Shown here in pieces: positions 8,043 to 16,600 of a stretch of DNA of 64,000 bases. The stretch lies in contig NZ_QFRX01000001.1 in NCBI RefSeq assembly GCF_003143935.1, positions 3,969,946-4,033,945 of the forward strand. The letters run 5' to 3'. The DNA is from Streptomyces sp. Act143 (lineage in GTDB: Bacteria > Actinomycetota > Actinomycetes > Streptomycetales > Streptomycetaceae). The notes under the pieces are model-generated. The model worked only from the letters and a program-made list of their open reading frames with translations, searched no databases and was not told the origin of the DNA. The first letter of the stretch is position 1. Every line of letters begins with the position of its first letter. The position numbers and the translations under genes were made by a program.

Positions 8043-8669
8043 ATGCCGATCCACCATGCCGTGCTCGCACTGCTGAGCCGGCGGCCGAACCACGGGTATG
8101 AACTCAAGGCCCGGTTCGAGGAGACGATCGGCCCGCAGTGGGGCGGCCTGAACATCGGCCACCTCTACCAGATCCTGGAACGGCTGGTGCGTGACGGATA
8201 TGTGTCTCGCTCCCAGGTCGCCCAGACCGACCGGCCCGACAAGACCCTCTACACCCTCACACCGGCCGGCGAGACCGAGCTGCACACCTGGGCGACGACC
8301 CCGTGGGTGCGGGTCGGCGGCTTCCGCGACGAGCTGTTCCTGAAGCTGCTCGGCGCGGTCTCCGTGGGCCCCGAGGCGCTGTCCACGTTCGTCGAGTCGC
8401 AACGGCAGACCTACCTGTCCGAGCTCGCGGGCCTGGGCCAGCAGCGCCGGGCGCACTCCGGCGAGCCGCTGGTCGCGGTCCTCATCGACGCCGCCATCGC
8501 GCACACCAAGGCCGACCTCGGACTGCTGGACAGCGCCGCCCGCCATCTCGGCCCCCTCGCCGCCACGCACGGCGAACAGGCACCGGAGCGGCCCGCGTCG
8601 GCGACGCGGGAGCGGGGCGACGCCGACGGCCATGACGGGGCGGCGGGGGGCCGGGCGGAATCCGCGTAG
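8043..8669 (+). CDS. PadR family transcriptional regulator
   Basis: A 208-residue PadR protein. The N-terminal winged helix is intact (HAVLALLSRRPNHGYELKAR, then GHLYQILERLVRDGYVSR and the wing strand KTLYTLTPAG), followed by the helical C-terminal dimer domain (about residues 95-175) and a disordered acidic/alanine tail. The ATG at 8043 has a strong ribosome site (GGGAAGGGAGG). It is divergent from the ABC operon and separated from it by paired palindromic repeats, so it very probably represses that exporter and itself. Confidence 0.92.
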   Translation: MPIHHAVLALLSRRPNHGYELKARFEETIGPQWGGLNIGHLYQILERLVRDGYVSRSQVAQTDRPDKTLYTLTPAGETELHTWATTPWVRVGGFRDELFLKLLGAVSVGPEALSTFVESQRQTYLSELAGLGQQRRAHSGEPLVAVLIDAAIAHTKADLGLLDSAARHLGPLAATHGEQAPERPASATRERGDADGHDGAAGGRAESA

Positions 8670-9124
8670 CCGCCGGTGCGCTTCGGGGACGGCCCGACCG
8701 GCATCGGCGCCTGAACCAGGTGGGGGTCGCGCACAGGTGCCGCCCTTCCTCGCCCCGTGTCCGCGCTACAGCCGGGCACCGAGCCCGCACGGCCTCAACC
8801 AGGCAACGGTGCGGACGGTCCCGGAGGTTCACGGTGACGCCGGGGGCCGGGCGCACGGCGGTGGGGAAGTCGTCCCCGCCGTCGACGGCCCCTCGCGGTG
8901 AACCCGGGGCGGGGTCACTGCCGTTTCAGTGACGGGAGCGCCCTGCCCGGTGGGCCGGCTCGCCGAGGCGTCCGACCCCGGTGCCCTGCCGCATGCAGGA
9001 GTCCGTCGCCCGGCAGCCGTCCGGCGGATCACTGGGCAGCGGCGCTCCCGTACGTCAGCCGTACGGCACGAGACCGTTCGAGCCCTCGCTCCGTCCCCTC
9101 CGACACAGATAGGTCGCATACCCG
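8670..9124. other. Non-coding gap, nothing recognised
   Basis: 455 bp between the PadR gene and the flavin-type oxidoreductase gene. Open frames here are arginine- and proline-rich with no start-site support and no recognisable motif. It presumably holds the promoter of the downstream gene. Confidence 0.5.
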
Positions 9125-10036
9125 GTGCCCCTGGATTCCGTTGTTGCCAAGACCGTCGACGCCTACCGGACCTGTGAGTTCGCCACCCTCGCCCGGGACG
9201 GAACACCGATCGCCTGGCCGACGGCGACCCTGCGCCTCGATGACGACACCTTCCTCGTCACCACGTCGATCGCCTTCGCCCAGAAGGCCCTCAACGTTCG
9301 TCGCGACGGCAGGGTCGCCATGCTCTTCTCCGATCCCACCGGCAGCGGACTGGACGGTGCCGAGCAGGTGTTCGTCTCCGGTACGGCGGTCTGCCCCGAG
9401 GAACTCGTCACCTCGCCGTCCGGCAACGAGGCGTACTGGTCGATGCTCTTCGACCGTCAGCCCGACAGCCGACGCTATGTGGACCTGCCCGTCCGGTGGC
9501 TCATGGACTGGTACTACCTGCGGCTGCTGATCACCGTCACCCCCACGGGCGTGACGACCCGCCCGCGCCTGTCCGCGCGGCCCGCCGCGGACACGCAGCT
9601 CTCGCTGCCCGGCGCCGACATCCTCGCGCGCTTCCCCACCGCCGTCCTCGGCGCCCGGGACGCTTCCGGCGCCCCCCTGCTGATGCGGACGCCCGTCCAG
9701 GCCACGCCCGAGGGATTCCTGGTGCAGACCGCCGACGACTGCGACGTGGTGGCCGGTCCGGCCTCCTTGCTCGTGCACCGCCACGACGACCGGCTCGCCG
9801 GCCTGTACAACGCGCTGGTGCGGGGCGAGCTGCGGCGTTCCGGCGAGGACGGCTGGCTGCTGGTGCCGCACCGCGTCATCGAGCCGTCGGGGGACGGCGG
9901 CGCGCGCACCCTGCGTACCGCTCGTCGCGCGACGAACACCTATCTCCGCAAGCGCAACCTGGACCGGCCGAAGGTGGACTGGCCCGCGCTGAAGGCGCTC
10001 GCCACCGCCTCCGCGACCCGGGCCGGCGAGTCCTGA
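9125..10036 (+). CDS. Pyridoxamine 5'-phosphate oxidase / FMN-binding split-barrel family protein
   Basis: A 303-residue protein beginning with the split-barrel signature (TCEFATLARDGTPIAWPTAT, then DDTFLVTTSIAFAQKALNVR and GRVAMLFSDPTGSG), which fits the FMN- or F420-binding barrel of the PNPOx-like superfamily. The second half looks like a repeat of the same barrel idea (LPGADILARFPTAVLGARDA). Such proteins reduce or oxidise small molecules using FMN or F420. The GTG at 9125 is the only sensible start, with weak ribosome-site support. A strong terminator follows, so it appears monocistronic. Confidence 0.75.
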   Translation: MPLDSVVAKTVDAYRTCEFATLARDGTPIAWPTATLRLDDDTFLVTTSIAFAQKALNVRRDGRVAMLFSDPTGSGLDGAEQVFVSGTAVCPEELVTSPSGNEAYWSMLFDRQPDSRRYVDLPVRWLMDWYYLRLLITVTPTGVTTRPRLSARPAADTQLSLPGADILARFPTAVLGARDASGAPLLMRTPVQATPEGFLVQTADDCDVVAGPASLLVHRHDDRLAGLYNALVRGELRRSGEDGWLLVPHRVIEPSGDGGARTLRTARRATNTYLRKRNLDRPKVDWPALKALATASATRAGES

Positions 10037-10067
10037 TCAGGGCCGCGGACCTCTGACAAGGACACAC

Positions 10068-10104
10068 CTGCTGGGGGCGGCGCCCGGAGCGCCGCCCCCA
10101 GCAG
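10068..10104 (+). terminator. Strong terminator hairpin
   Basis: A 16-bp perfect stem: CTGCTGGGGGCGGCGC (10068-10083), 5-base loop, GCGCCGCCCCCAGCAG (10089-10104). It can serve both the upstream gene and the convergent small gene that ends at 10144. Confidence 0.88.
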
Positions 10105-10143
10105 CGCGAGCCGATCCAGCGGCCCGAGCCGAGCCGTCAGGCG

Positions 10144-10407
10144 TCACGCCTCGCGGTCCGACCGCCAACCGCACCCCTCGTTCGGACACTGCACGGTGAG
10201 AATGCCCGGGTGGGCGCCGGGACCCCGGTGGATACCGGGTGAACCGCATCGGGGGCATTCACGGTCGGGGAGGGCGGGCGGCACCGATCGTTCTCCGGGG
10301 GCTGTCGACGCCACCCGGGTCTCGGACGCTGACGCGTTGTTCTGAGGGTGCAAGAGGACGGCTCCACGGCTCTGCGGAATGGGGTTCCACGGGGACGGGT
10401 TCCCCAT
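10144..10407 (-). CDS. Small zinc-ribbon protein (hypothetical)
   Basis: An 87-residue frame ends with ECPRCGSPGIHRGPGAHPG and then CPNEGCGWRSDREA, that is CxxC followed about 20 residues later by CxxxxC, a zinc-ribbon layout. The first 45 residues are low in order. I take the ATG at 10407, but the ribosome site is poor and a shorter form is possible. Family unknown; nucleic-acid or protein binding is typical of such ribbons. It is divergent from the ECF sigma gene, and the gap carries an 11-bp repeat array, so the two may share control. Confidence 0.5.
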   Translation of the reverse strand: MGNPSPWNPIPQSRGAVLLHPQNNASASETRVASTAPGERSVPPALPDRECPRCGSPGIHRGPGAHPGILTVQCPNEGCGWRSDREA

Positions 10408-10444
10408 CGACCACAACGAGACGTGTGCGCCCCCGGGTTCATCC

Positions 10445-10488
10445 TGACGTGTGCATGACGTATGCGTGACGTGTGCGTGACGTGTGCG
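10445..10488. repeat. Four tandem 11-bp repeats (TGACG every 11 bp) upstream of the ECF sigma gene
   Basis: Units are TGACGTGTGCA (10445), TGACGTATGCG (10456), TGACGTGTGCG (10467) and TGACGTGTGCG (10478). An 11-bp period puts each TGACG on the same face of the helix, the design of multi-site operators. It is about 120 bp before the sigma gene and 40 bp before the zinc-ribbon gene on the other strand. A second array with TGAC(G/C) at the same period is at 46134-46177. Confidence 0.85.
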
Positions 10489-10605
10489 TAGGCGTGACAC
10501 CCGCGAGGACGTGACGCCGATCACACGAGGGTTTTCCGCCCCGCCTGTAAGAAACGGGCCGCTGCGCGCATTTCCAGGTATGAAAGCCGAGATGAGGGGG
10601 TGCTC

Positions 10606-11190
10606 GTGACACCTGCCGAGCGCTTCCACGAGGTCTACGAGGAGTGCTACCCGCGTGTCCTCGCCTACGCCACGAGCCTGGTGGGACGCCAGGTGGGCGA
10701 GGACATCACCAGCGAGACGTTCACCGTCGCCTGGCGGCGGATCCATGACGACGTCCCTCACCCGACGCTGCCGTGGCTGCTGGGGGTGACCCGCAATCTG
10801 GTGCGGGAGATGCGCCGCCGGGACGCCCTGCGCTACCTCCTCGCCGCCGAGGAGGCACAACGCCTGGCCGGCGGCGCCGAAACCCAGGCCGGTGACGTGG
10901 CGACGGTGGTCGCCGACCGGCACGTCGCGCTGCAGGCCCTGGCGAGCCTGCCGGAGAGCGACCGGGAGCTGCTGACCCTGATCGCCTGGCACGGCCTGAG
11001 CACGAAGGAAGCCACCCAGGTCCTCAAATGCACCAGCGCGGCACTGGCCGTGCGCCTCTACCGCGCACGCCGACGCCTGGAGAAGGCCCTGGAGGCGGCA
11101 CAGGCGTCCGAGCCGTCCGACCCCTCCGAAGCGGCGCCGGCACGCGCCGCCGGCACCCCACGAACGCATTGCGAAGGAGCAGCCGCGTGA
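10606..11190 (+). CDS. RNA polymerase sigma factor, ECF/sigma-70 family
   Basis: Region 2 is in the first 75 residues (EVYEECYPRVLAYATSLVG, GEDITSETFTVAWRR, LPWLLGVTRNLVREMRRR) and region 4 near residues 110-165 (ALASLPESDRELLTLIAWHG, LSTKEATQVLKCTSAALAVR, LYRARRRLEKAL). There is no anti-sigma zinc protein; instead the stop overlaps a CU044_5270-family gene by four bases, the standard partner of this ECF subgroup in Streptomyces. I prefer the second of two close GTG codons (10606) because GAGGGGG is then correctly spaced; the first is at 10600. The alanine-rich last 30 residues are poorly conserved. Confidence 0.9.
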   Translation: MTPAERFHEVYEECYPRVLAYATSLVGRQVGEDITSETFTVAWRRIHDDVPHPTLPWLLGVTRNLVREMRRRDALRYLLAAEEAQRLAGGAETQAGDVATVVADRHVALQALASLPESDRELLTLIAWHGLSTKEATQVLKCTSAALAVRLYRARRRLEKALEAAQASEPSDPSEAAPARAAGTPRTHCEGAAA

Positions 11191-12410
11191 AGAACGCACA
11201 GGACCGATCGAAGCGACCCGACATCATGCAGGTGCTCGCGGACGCCCGGCCCGACGAACTGGACCCGGCACGGCTGACCGACCCCGCGCGGCAGCAGCGG
11301 GACCTGGTCCGCATCGTCGCCGGACCCACGGGCGGGCGTGCGGCGCGGCGTTCGCTGCGATTCCGTCCGGTGGGAGCGGTCGCCCTAGCGGCGGTGGCGG
11401 CGTCCGTGGTGGTGTCCGTGGGCACCTTCGACCGGCAGGCACCGGCCGACGGCGCCGCGGCGCGGCCCCGGACCTCCACCGAGGCCCAGGCGCCGGGCGG
11501 GGTCACGGACATGCGGGTCGACGGCCGTATCGAACTGCTCAGCGCGGCCAAGAAGGCCGAGGCCTCGCCCGCCGAGGGGACGTACTGGCAGACCACCACG
11601 CTCGCGCAGTACGTGGACGTCGCCGACATGAACGGACGGCTCTTCGCCGTGCGCACCTCGTCGACCGAGAACTGGTCGGTGGGCGTGCGGCCCGGGACGA
11701 AGAGTCTGATGGTCTCCGGGCTGGACTCCGAGACCGAGCCGCTGGCACCGGCGGACAAGGCGGCCTGGCAGGCGGCGGGTTCGCCCCGCACGGTGCAGCT
11801 CAAGGTCGGGCAGTCGCCGTCGGCCGGCTCCCACTCGACCCCGTTCAAGATGGGGACCGGGCGGCCGCAGGTCCTGCGGACGAACATCGGCGGCAAGATC
11901 TACGCCGTCGGCCCGGACAACGTCTCCTACCAGGACCTGCGGGCACTGCCCACCACCACCGCCGGCCTCCGCCGCCACCTGGAGGAGTTGTACGTCCGGG
12001 ACAACGGCGCCGACGGCGGCGCGTCGGGGCGCAGCGCCTGGATGCTGCGCCAGGCGGGCAACCTCGTCACGATGCCCGTGAAGCCCGCCGTCCGGGCAGC
12101 GGCGTACCGGGTGATGGCCGGGCTGCCCGGAGTCCGGGTGGTCGGTCGGGTCACCGATCCGCTGGGGCGCGAGGGTGTGGGCGTGGAGTTCCCCGGCACC
12201 TACCGCACGGCGCTCGGGACCACGCAGCAGCGGCTGGTCATCGACGCCTCCACCGGTGACATGCTCAGCGACGAACTCCTGCTGGTCGACCCGTCGGCCA
12301 AGGCCGAGGCGACGGGCCTGAAGGCGGGCACCGTGGTCACCTACCAGGCGACCAGCCGGATGGGCTGGAGCGACCACCAGATCACCGTGCCGAAGAACGC
12401 CCACGGCTGA
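11187..12410 (+). CDS. CU044_5270 family protein (membrane-anchored partner of the ECF sigma factor)
   Basis: A 407-residue protein with a cytoplasmic N-terminus of about 55 residues (IMQVLADARPDELDPARLTD), one membrane helix near residues 63-80 (VGAVALAAVAASVVVSVG) and a large extracytoplasmic domain rich in strands (TYWQTTTLAQYVDVADMNG, VVGRVTDPLGREGVGVEFPG, QRLVIDASTGDMLSDELLLV). This is the CU044_5270 family, nearly always encoded beside an ECF sigma factor; a membrane sensor or anti-sigma role is likely but not shown here. Start GTG 11187 has AAGGAG upstream and overlaps the sigma stop as GTGA. Confidence 0.85.
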   Translation: MKNAQDRSKRPDIMQVLADARPDELDPARLTDPARQQRDLVRIVAGPTGGRAARRSLRFRPVGAVALAAVAASVVVSVGTFDRQAPADGAAARPRTSTEAQAPGGVTDMRVDGRIELLSAAKKAEASPAEGTYWQTTTLAQYVDVADMNGRLFAVRTSSTENWSVGVRPGTKSLMVSGLDSETEPLAPADKAAWQAAGSPRTVQLKVGQSPSAGSHSTPFKMGTGRPQVLRTNIGGKIYAVGPDNVSYQDLRALPTTTAGLRRHLEELYVRDNGADGGASGRSAWMLRQAGNLVTMPVKPAVRAAAYRVMAGLPGVRVVGRVTDPLGREGVGVEFPGTYRTALGTTQQRLVIDASTGDMLSDELLLVDPSAKAEATGLKAGTVVTYQATSRMGWSDHQITVPKNAHG

Positions 12411-12418
12411 TCCGGGGC

Positions 12419-12522
12419 GCCCGCGCACCGTTCCGCGGTCACGCCCACGCGCACCCTCCCGCAGTCACGACCACGCGCACCGTCCCGCAGTCACGACCAC
12501 GCGCACCGTCCCGCAGTCACGA
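12419..12522. repeat. Four tandem 26-bp repeats between two genes
   Basis: Copies start at 12419 (imperfect), 12445, 12471 and 12497. Copies three and four are identical and copy two differs at one base; the unit opens CCACGCGCACCGTCCCGCAG and ends TCACGA. The array starts 8 bp after the CU044_5270 stop and ends 230 bp before the next start. It may be recent slippage in non-coding DNA; no stem or promoter is evident within a unit. Confidence 0.85.
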
Positions 12523-12749
12523 CCATGACACCGCCGGACCGCGCCCCCGCCAGGGGCGCGGCTCCGAAGGCGCGGCCGGAGCGTCCTCCCCCGCCGCGCA
12601 CCACACGGCCGCGACCGGCCGTCCGGCACCGCACGCCCGTCGCCGGCGCCCTTCATGGCGCCCTGTGCCCCGCCGTGCCCCTGTGCCGCCCCTGCCTCCT
12701 CGTACCTCGACATGTCTCGACGTACCTCCTTCTTAGAAAGCCGATACTC

Positions 12750-13547
12750 ATGCGCCTGAACAAGGGCTACCTCTCAGCGACCGCAGCGCTCGTCGTCTCC
12801 GCGCTGGGGCTCACCACGTACCAACACCTGGCCGGCAGTGACGGCTCCGGCGTTCGCGTTCATGCCACGAGCGCCGAGCAGGCCGACGGAGCGGCGACGG
12901 GAGAGTCGGGGCCGGCGTCCGCCGCTCCGTCGGCGACGGTTCAGTCACGGCCCCAACTGCCCGCCCAGCTGCCGGGGCTCGGCCCGAAGACGCTGGCCCG
13001 CGTCCCGGCCGACAGCCGGCAGGTCGTCGTCGTGACGGGAACCGGCAAGCACTCGTCGGCCTCGCGGGTCGTGCTCTGGGAGCGGGTGGACGGCGGCTGG
13101 CGCCAGGGGCGGACGTGGGCCGCCCACAACGGCTACAAGGGCTGGACGGACGAGCACTACGAGGGCGACCTGCACAGTCCCATAGGGGTGTTCGGTCTCA
13201 CCGACGCCGGCGGACGGCTGGCGGACCCCGGCACCAAGCTGCCCTACCACCAGTCCAGTGCCTTCTCGGTCAGCGGCACCGGCTTCGAGGGGGAGCCGCT
13301 GGCTGGTTCCTTCGACTACGTCATCGCCCTCAACTACAACCGGCAGCCGGGCACTTCACCGATGGACGGCACGAAGCCGATGGGGGCGAACCGCGGCGGG
13401 GGCATCTGGATCCACGTCGACCACGGCGGCCCCACCCACGCCTGCATCAGCCTCACCAAGACCCACATGCGGGAGTTGCTGCGCACGCTCGACCCGTCGC
13501 AGCACCCCGTGGCCGTGATGGGTGACGCGGCCTCGCTCGCCCGCTGA
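12750..13547 (+). CDS. L,D-transpeptidase-like secreted protein
   Basis: A 265-residue exported protein. The N-terminus is a signal or membrane anchor (YLSATAALVVSALGLTTYQ), followed by a disordered alanine/glycine/serine stretch to about residue 75. The rest matches the YkuD fold: VVVVTGTGKHSSASRVVLWE (first strands), a PIGVFGLTDA segment, then GIWIHVDHGGPTHACISL with the proposed nucleophile Cys232. In canonical L,D-transpeptidases the site reads SHGC, here THAC, so the oxyanion glycine is an alanine and activity on peptidoglycan should be treated as probable only. ATG 12750 was chosen because the leader begins there; the frame upstream overlaps the 26-bp repeats. Confidence 0.75.
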   Translation: MRLNKGYLSATAALVVSALGLTTYQHLAGSDGSGVRVHATSAEQADGAATGESGPASAAPSATVQSRPQLPAQLPGLGPKTLARVPADSRQVVVVTGTGKHSSASRVVLWERVDGGWRQGRTWAAHNGYKGWTDEHYEGDLHSPIGVFGLTDAGGRLADPGTKLPYHQSSAFSVSGTGFEGEPLAGSFDYVIALNYNRQPGTSPMDGTKPMGANRGGGIWIHVDHGGPTHACISLTKTHMRELLRTLDPSQHPVAVMGDAASLAR

Positions 13548-13662
13548 CCGGTCCCGTCCCGTATCGAAGGTGTCACCGCGTGGCACACGTATTCGGCCAT
13601 CGACCGCTGTCCGTGTGAACTCGGTGTCGCCCCGTACACGTCATCGGCATGTGAGAAACAGC

Positions 13663-16600
13663 ATGCCCGCCGACCGGCGGACTTCAGTCGACGCGCAGCG
13701 TCCGTCGCACCGGCACAGACCCGGCCGGCGCACCCTCGTGGCCGGTGCCGTGTGCGCCGTGGCCCTCGGTGTCGTCCCCCCGCCCGCGCTCGCCGCTCCG
13801 CAAGCGTCCCAGCAGACGGCGGCGGCCACGGCCGTCGCGACGACCGCGTGGCAGAACGGCGCCTTCCAGGTGGACCGTGCCGCTCTGGTGCACCGCTCGG
13901 ACGTGGTGCTGGGGCGGCCCGGCACGGGGCCCGCCGAGTCCATGCCGCTGGGCAACGGCACGCTGGGCGCGGCGGTGTGGGCTGCGGACGGCTTCACCGC
14001 GCAGCTCAACCGGGGCGACACCTTCCCCGACCGCAAGTCCCCGGGGCGGGTGACGATCCCGGGGCTGAGGACCATCACCGAGGCCGACGACTTCTCCGCC
14101 CGCCTGAACCTGTACGACGGTGTCCTGACCGAGTCCGGCGGCGGGATGACGGCGACGATCTACACGCGCGCCGACCGGGACGAGCTCGTCGTCGACGTCA
14201 CCGGCGCCGATCCGGGCAGTTCGCAGACGGTGCGCGGTGATCTGTGGGACGGCCGCTCGCCGTCCGCGGCCGCCTCCGGCGCGGTGGCCACCCTCGCCGA
14301 GACCTGGAAGGACGACGGCACGGGCGGCACCGGCGACACCTACGGAAGCCTGCTCGGGCTGACGGCCGGCGGGCGCAACGTCACATCCTCCGTGACGGAC
14401 GGCGACACCGTGCAGGTCGCCTTCAACCCGGCGGCCGACGGCTCGTTCCGGGTCGTCGTCGCCGCACCGCACTGGGCCGGCGGGGACGCGCAGGCGACGG
14501 CCACGTCGTACCTGGGCAGTGACGCCGCCGTCTCGTCCGCGACCCTGAAGTCGGCGCACACCTCCTGGTGGCACGGCTTCTGGGACCGGGCGAACCCGGT
14601 GAAGATCGAGTCGGCCGACGGCACGGGCTCCTACGTGGAGAACCTGCGGACCGTCTTCCTGTACCAGTCGGCGGCCAGCAACCGCGGCGCCCTGCCGGGC
14701 ACCCAGGCCGGTGTCGCGGACCTCTTCTCCTTCACCCGTGACGAGCACGACTGGTCGCCGCGGAACTACTGGTGGTGGAACCTGCGGATGCAGGCCGCCG
14801 CCCACCTCACCTCCGGTGTCTCCGACCTCAACAAGCCGTTCTACGACCTGTACACGTCCAACCTCGCGAACATCGAGGCGTGGACGAAGGACCACATGCC
14901 GGGGCACACCGGCGCCTGCGTTCCGGAGACCATGCGGTTCAACGGCAACGGCTACTTCGACGCGGGCGGCAACAACTCCTCCTGCGAGGCGAGTGAGACG
15001 TCGTACAACGCGCAGACCGTCTCCACCGGCGCGGAGGTGTCGCTGGCGCTGTGGCAGCAGTACCGCACCAGCGGTGACCTGTCCTTCCTGCGCGAGAGCT
15101 ACCCGCTGATGAAGTCCAGCGCGCAGTTCCTGCTGTCGTACGCCACGACCGGCGGCGACGGTCTGCTGCACACCAAGGCCAACGCCCACGAGACGCAGTG
15201 GAACGTCAACGACCCGGTCACGGACATCGCCGCCATGCAGGCGCTGTTCCCGGTGGTCGTCTCCGCGGCGAAGGCGCTCGGCACGGACAGTGACCTCCAG
15301 ACGCAACTGACGGCCGCGCAGGCCAAGTTGCCCCCGCTGCCGCGTACCGACGCAGCCACCCACACCAAGGTCCTCACCCCCGCCGCGGACAGCGCCGGCG
15401 ACGACGTCATCGCACTGTCGGCCGAGCCGGCCGCCGAGACCCACAACTCCGAGAACCTGGACCTGGAGGCGGTGTGGCCCTACGGCCTGATCACCGACTC
15501 CGGCGGGCTGCACGACCTCGCAGTGCGCACCTTCGACAACCGCCGCTGGCCCAACGACGCCAACTGGAGCTTCGACGCGCTCCAGGCGGCCCGACTGGGC
15601 CAGGCGGCCGAGGTGAAGGCCGGGCTGCTGTACAACGTCACCAACCAGCTCTATCCCTCGGGTCTGACCAGCAACAACAACGTGCTGACCGGTCGTGAGG
15701 CGTACAGCGAGACGGTCGGTGTGATCGCTGCCGGGGTCAACGAGGCGCTGGTGCAGGACTACGACGACGTGCTGCGGATCGCCCCGGCGGTGCCGTCGGA
15801 CTGGGACGTGGACGGCACGGTGAGCGTGCACGACAACGCCAAGGTGGATGTGCAGACCAGGGGCGGCGTCCCGGTCAGCGTCGTGCTGGAGGCGGGTTCG
15901 GCAGCGTCCTTCGTCACCCGCAACCCGTGGCCCGGCGAGTCGGCCGGGGTCGTGGACGCGGCGGACGGCTCGACGGTCGTGGCGTACTCCACGGCCGCGC
16001 AGTTCACCATCCCCGCCAAGGCCGGGCACGCCTATCTGATCCAGCGGAAGTCGGCGCCCATCACCTCGCTGCCGTTCCAGAAGGTCAGCGGGACGGCGGC
16101 CGAACTGGCCAAGCATCTGGGCAGGACGCAGATCGGCCTCGACTTCCCGGCCTCGCCCGCCCCGGCCGGTCCGGTCGGAGCGCTCACCGCGGTCGGCGGG
16201 CTGTGCGTCGGCCATGCTCCCGGGCTCGCGGGCGGTACGGCCGTGCAGACCGGGACCTGTGACGGCGGCGCCTCGCAGATGTGGATCGCGGGCCGGGACG
16301 GCTCGCTGTGGGTGCAGGGCAGGTGTGCGATGCCCGCGGGCAAGAGCGGCACGGCCGGTACCGCGGTGGTGCTGGCGGCCTGCGACGGCTCCACCGCCCA
16401 GCAGTGGAAGGCCACGTCGGACCGCACGCTCGTCAACCAGGCGTCGGGGCTGTGCGCCGAGGTCAAGGGCTCCTCGACCACGGCGGGCACGGCCCTGGCG
16501 ACGGCGGTGTGCAACACCTCCACCGCCGGGCAGAAGTTCGATCCGCCCGTCACCCCGGCCGGCCCGCAGGGGCACCTGACCGGTATTGGCGGCATGTGCG

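Noticed and set aside
8720..8932. 70-residue frame in the gap after the PadR gene
   Set aside because: Arginine/proline-rich with no start site, motif or codon bias.
10445..10488. PHO box (PhoP operator)
   Set aside because: The 11-nt period fits, but the conserved GTTCACC core of PhoP direct repeats is absent.
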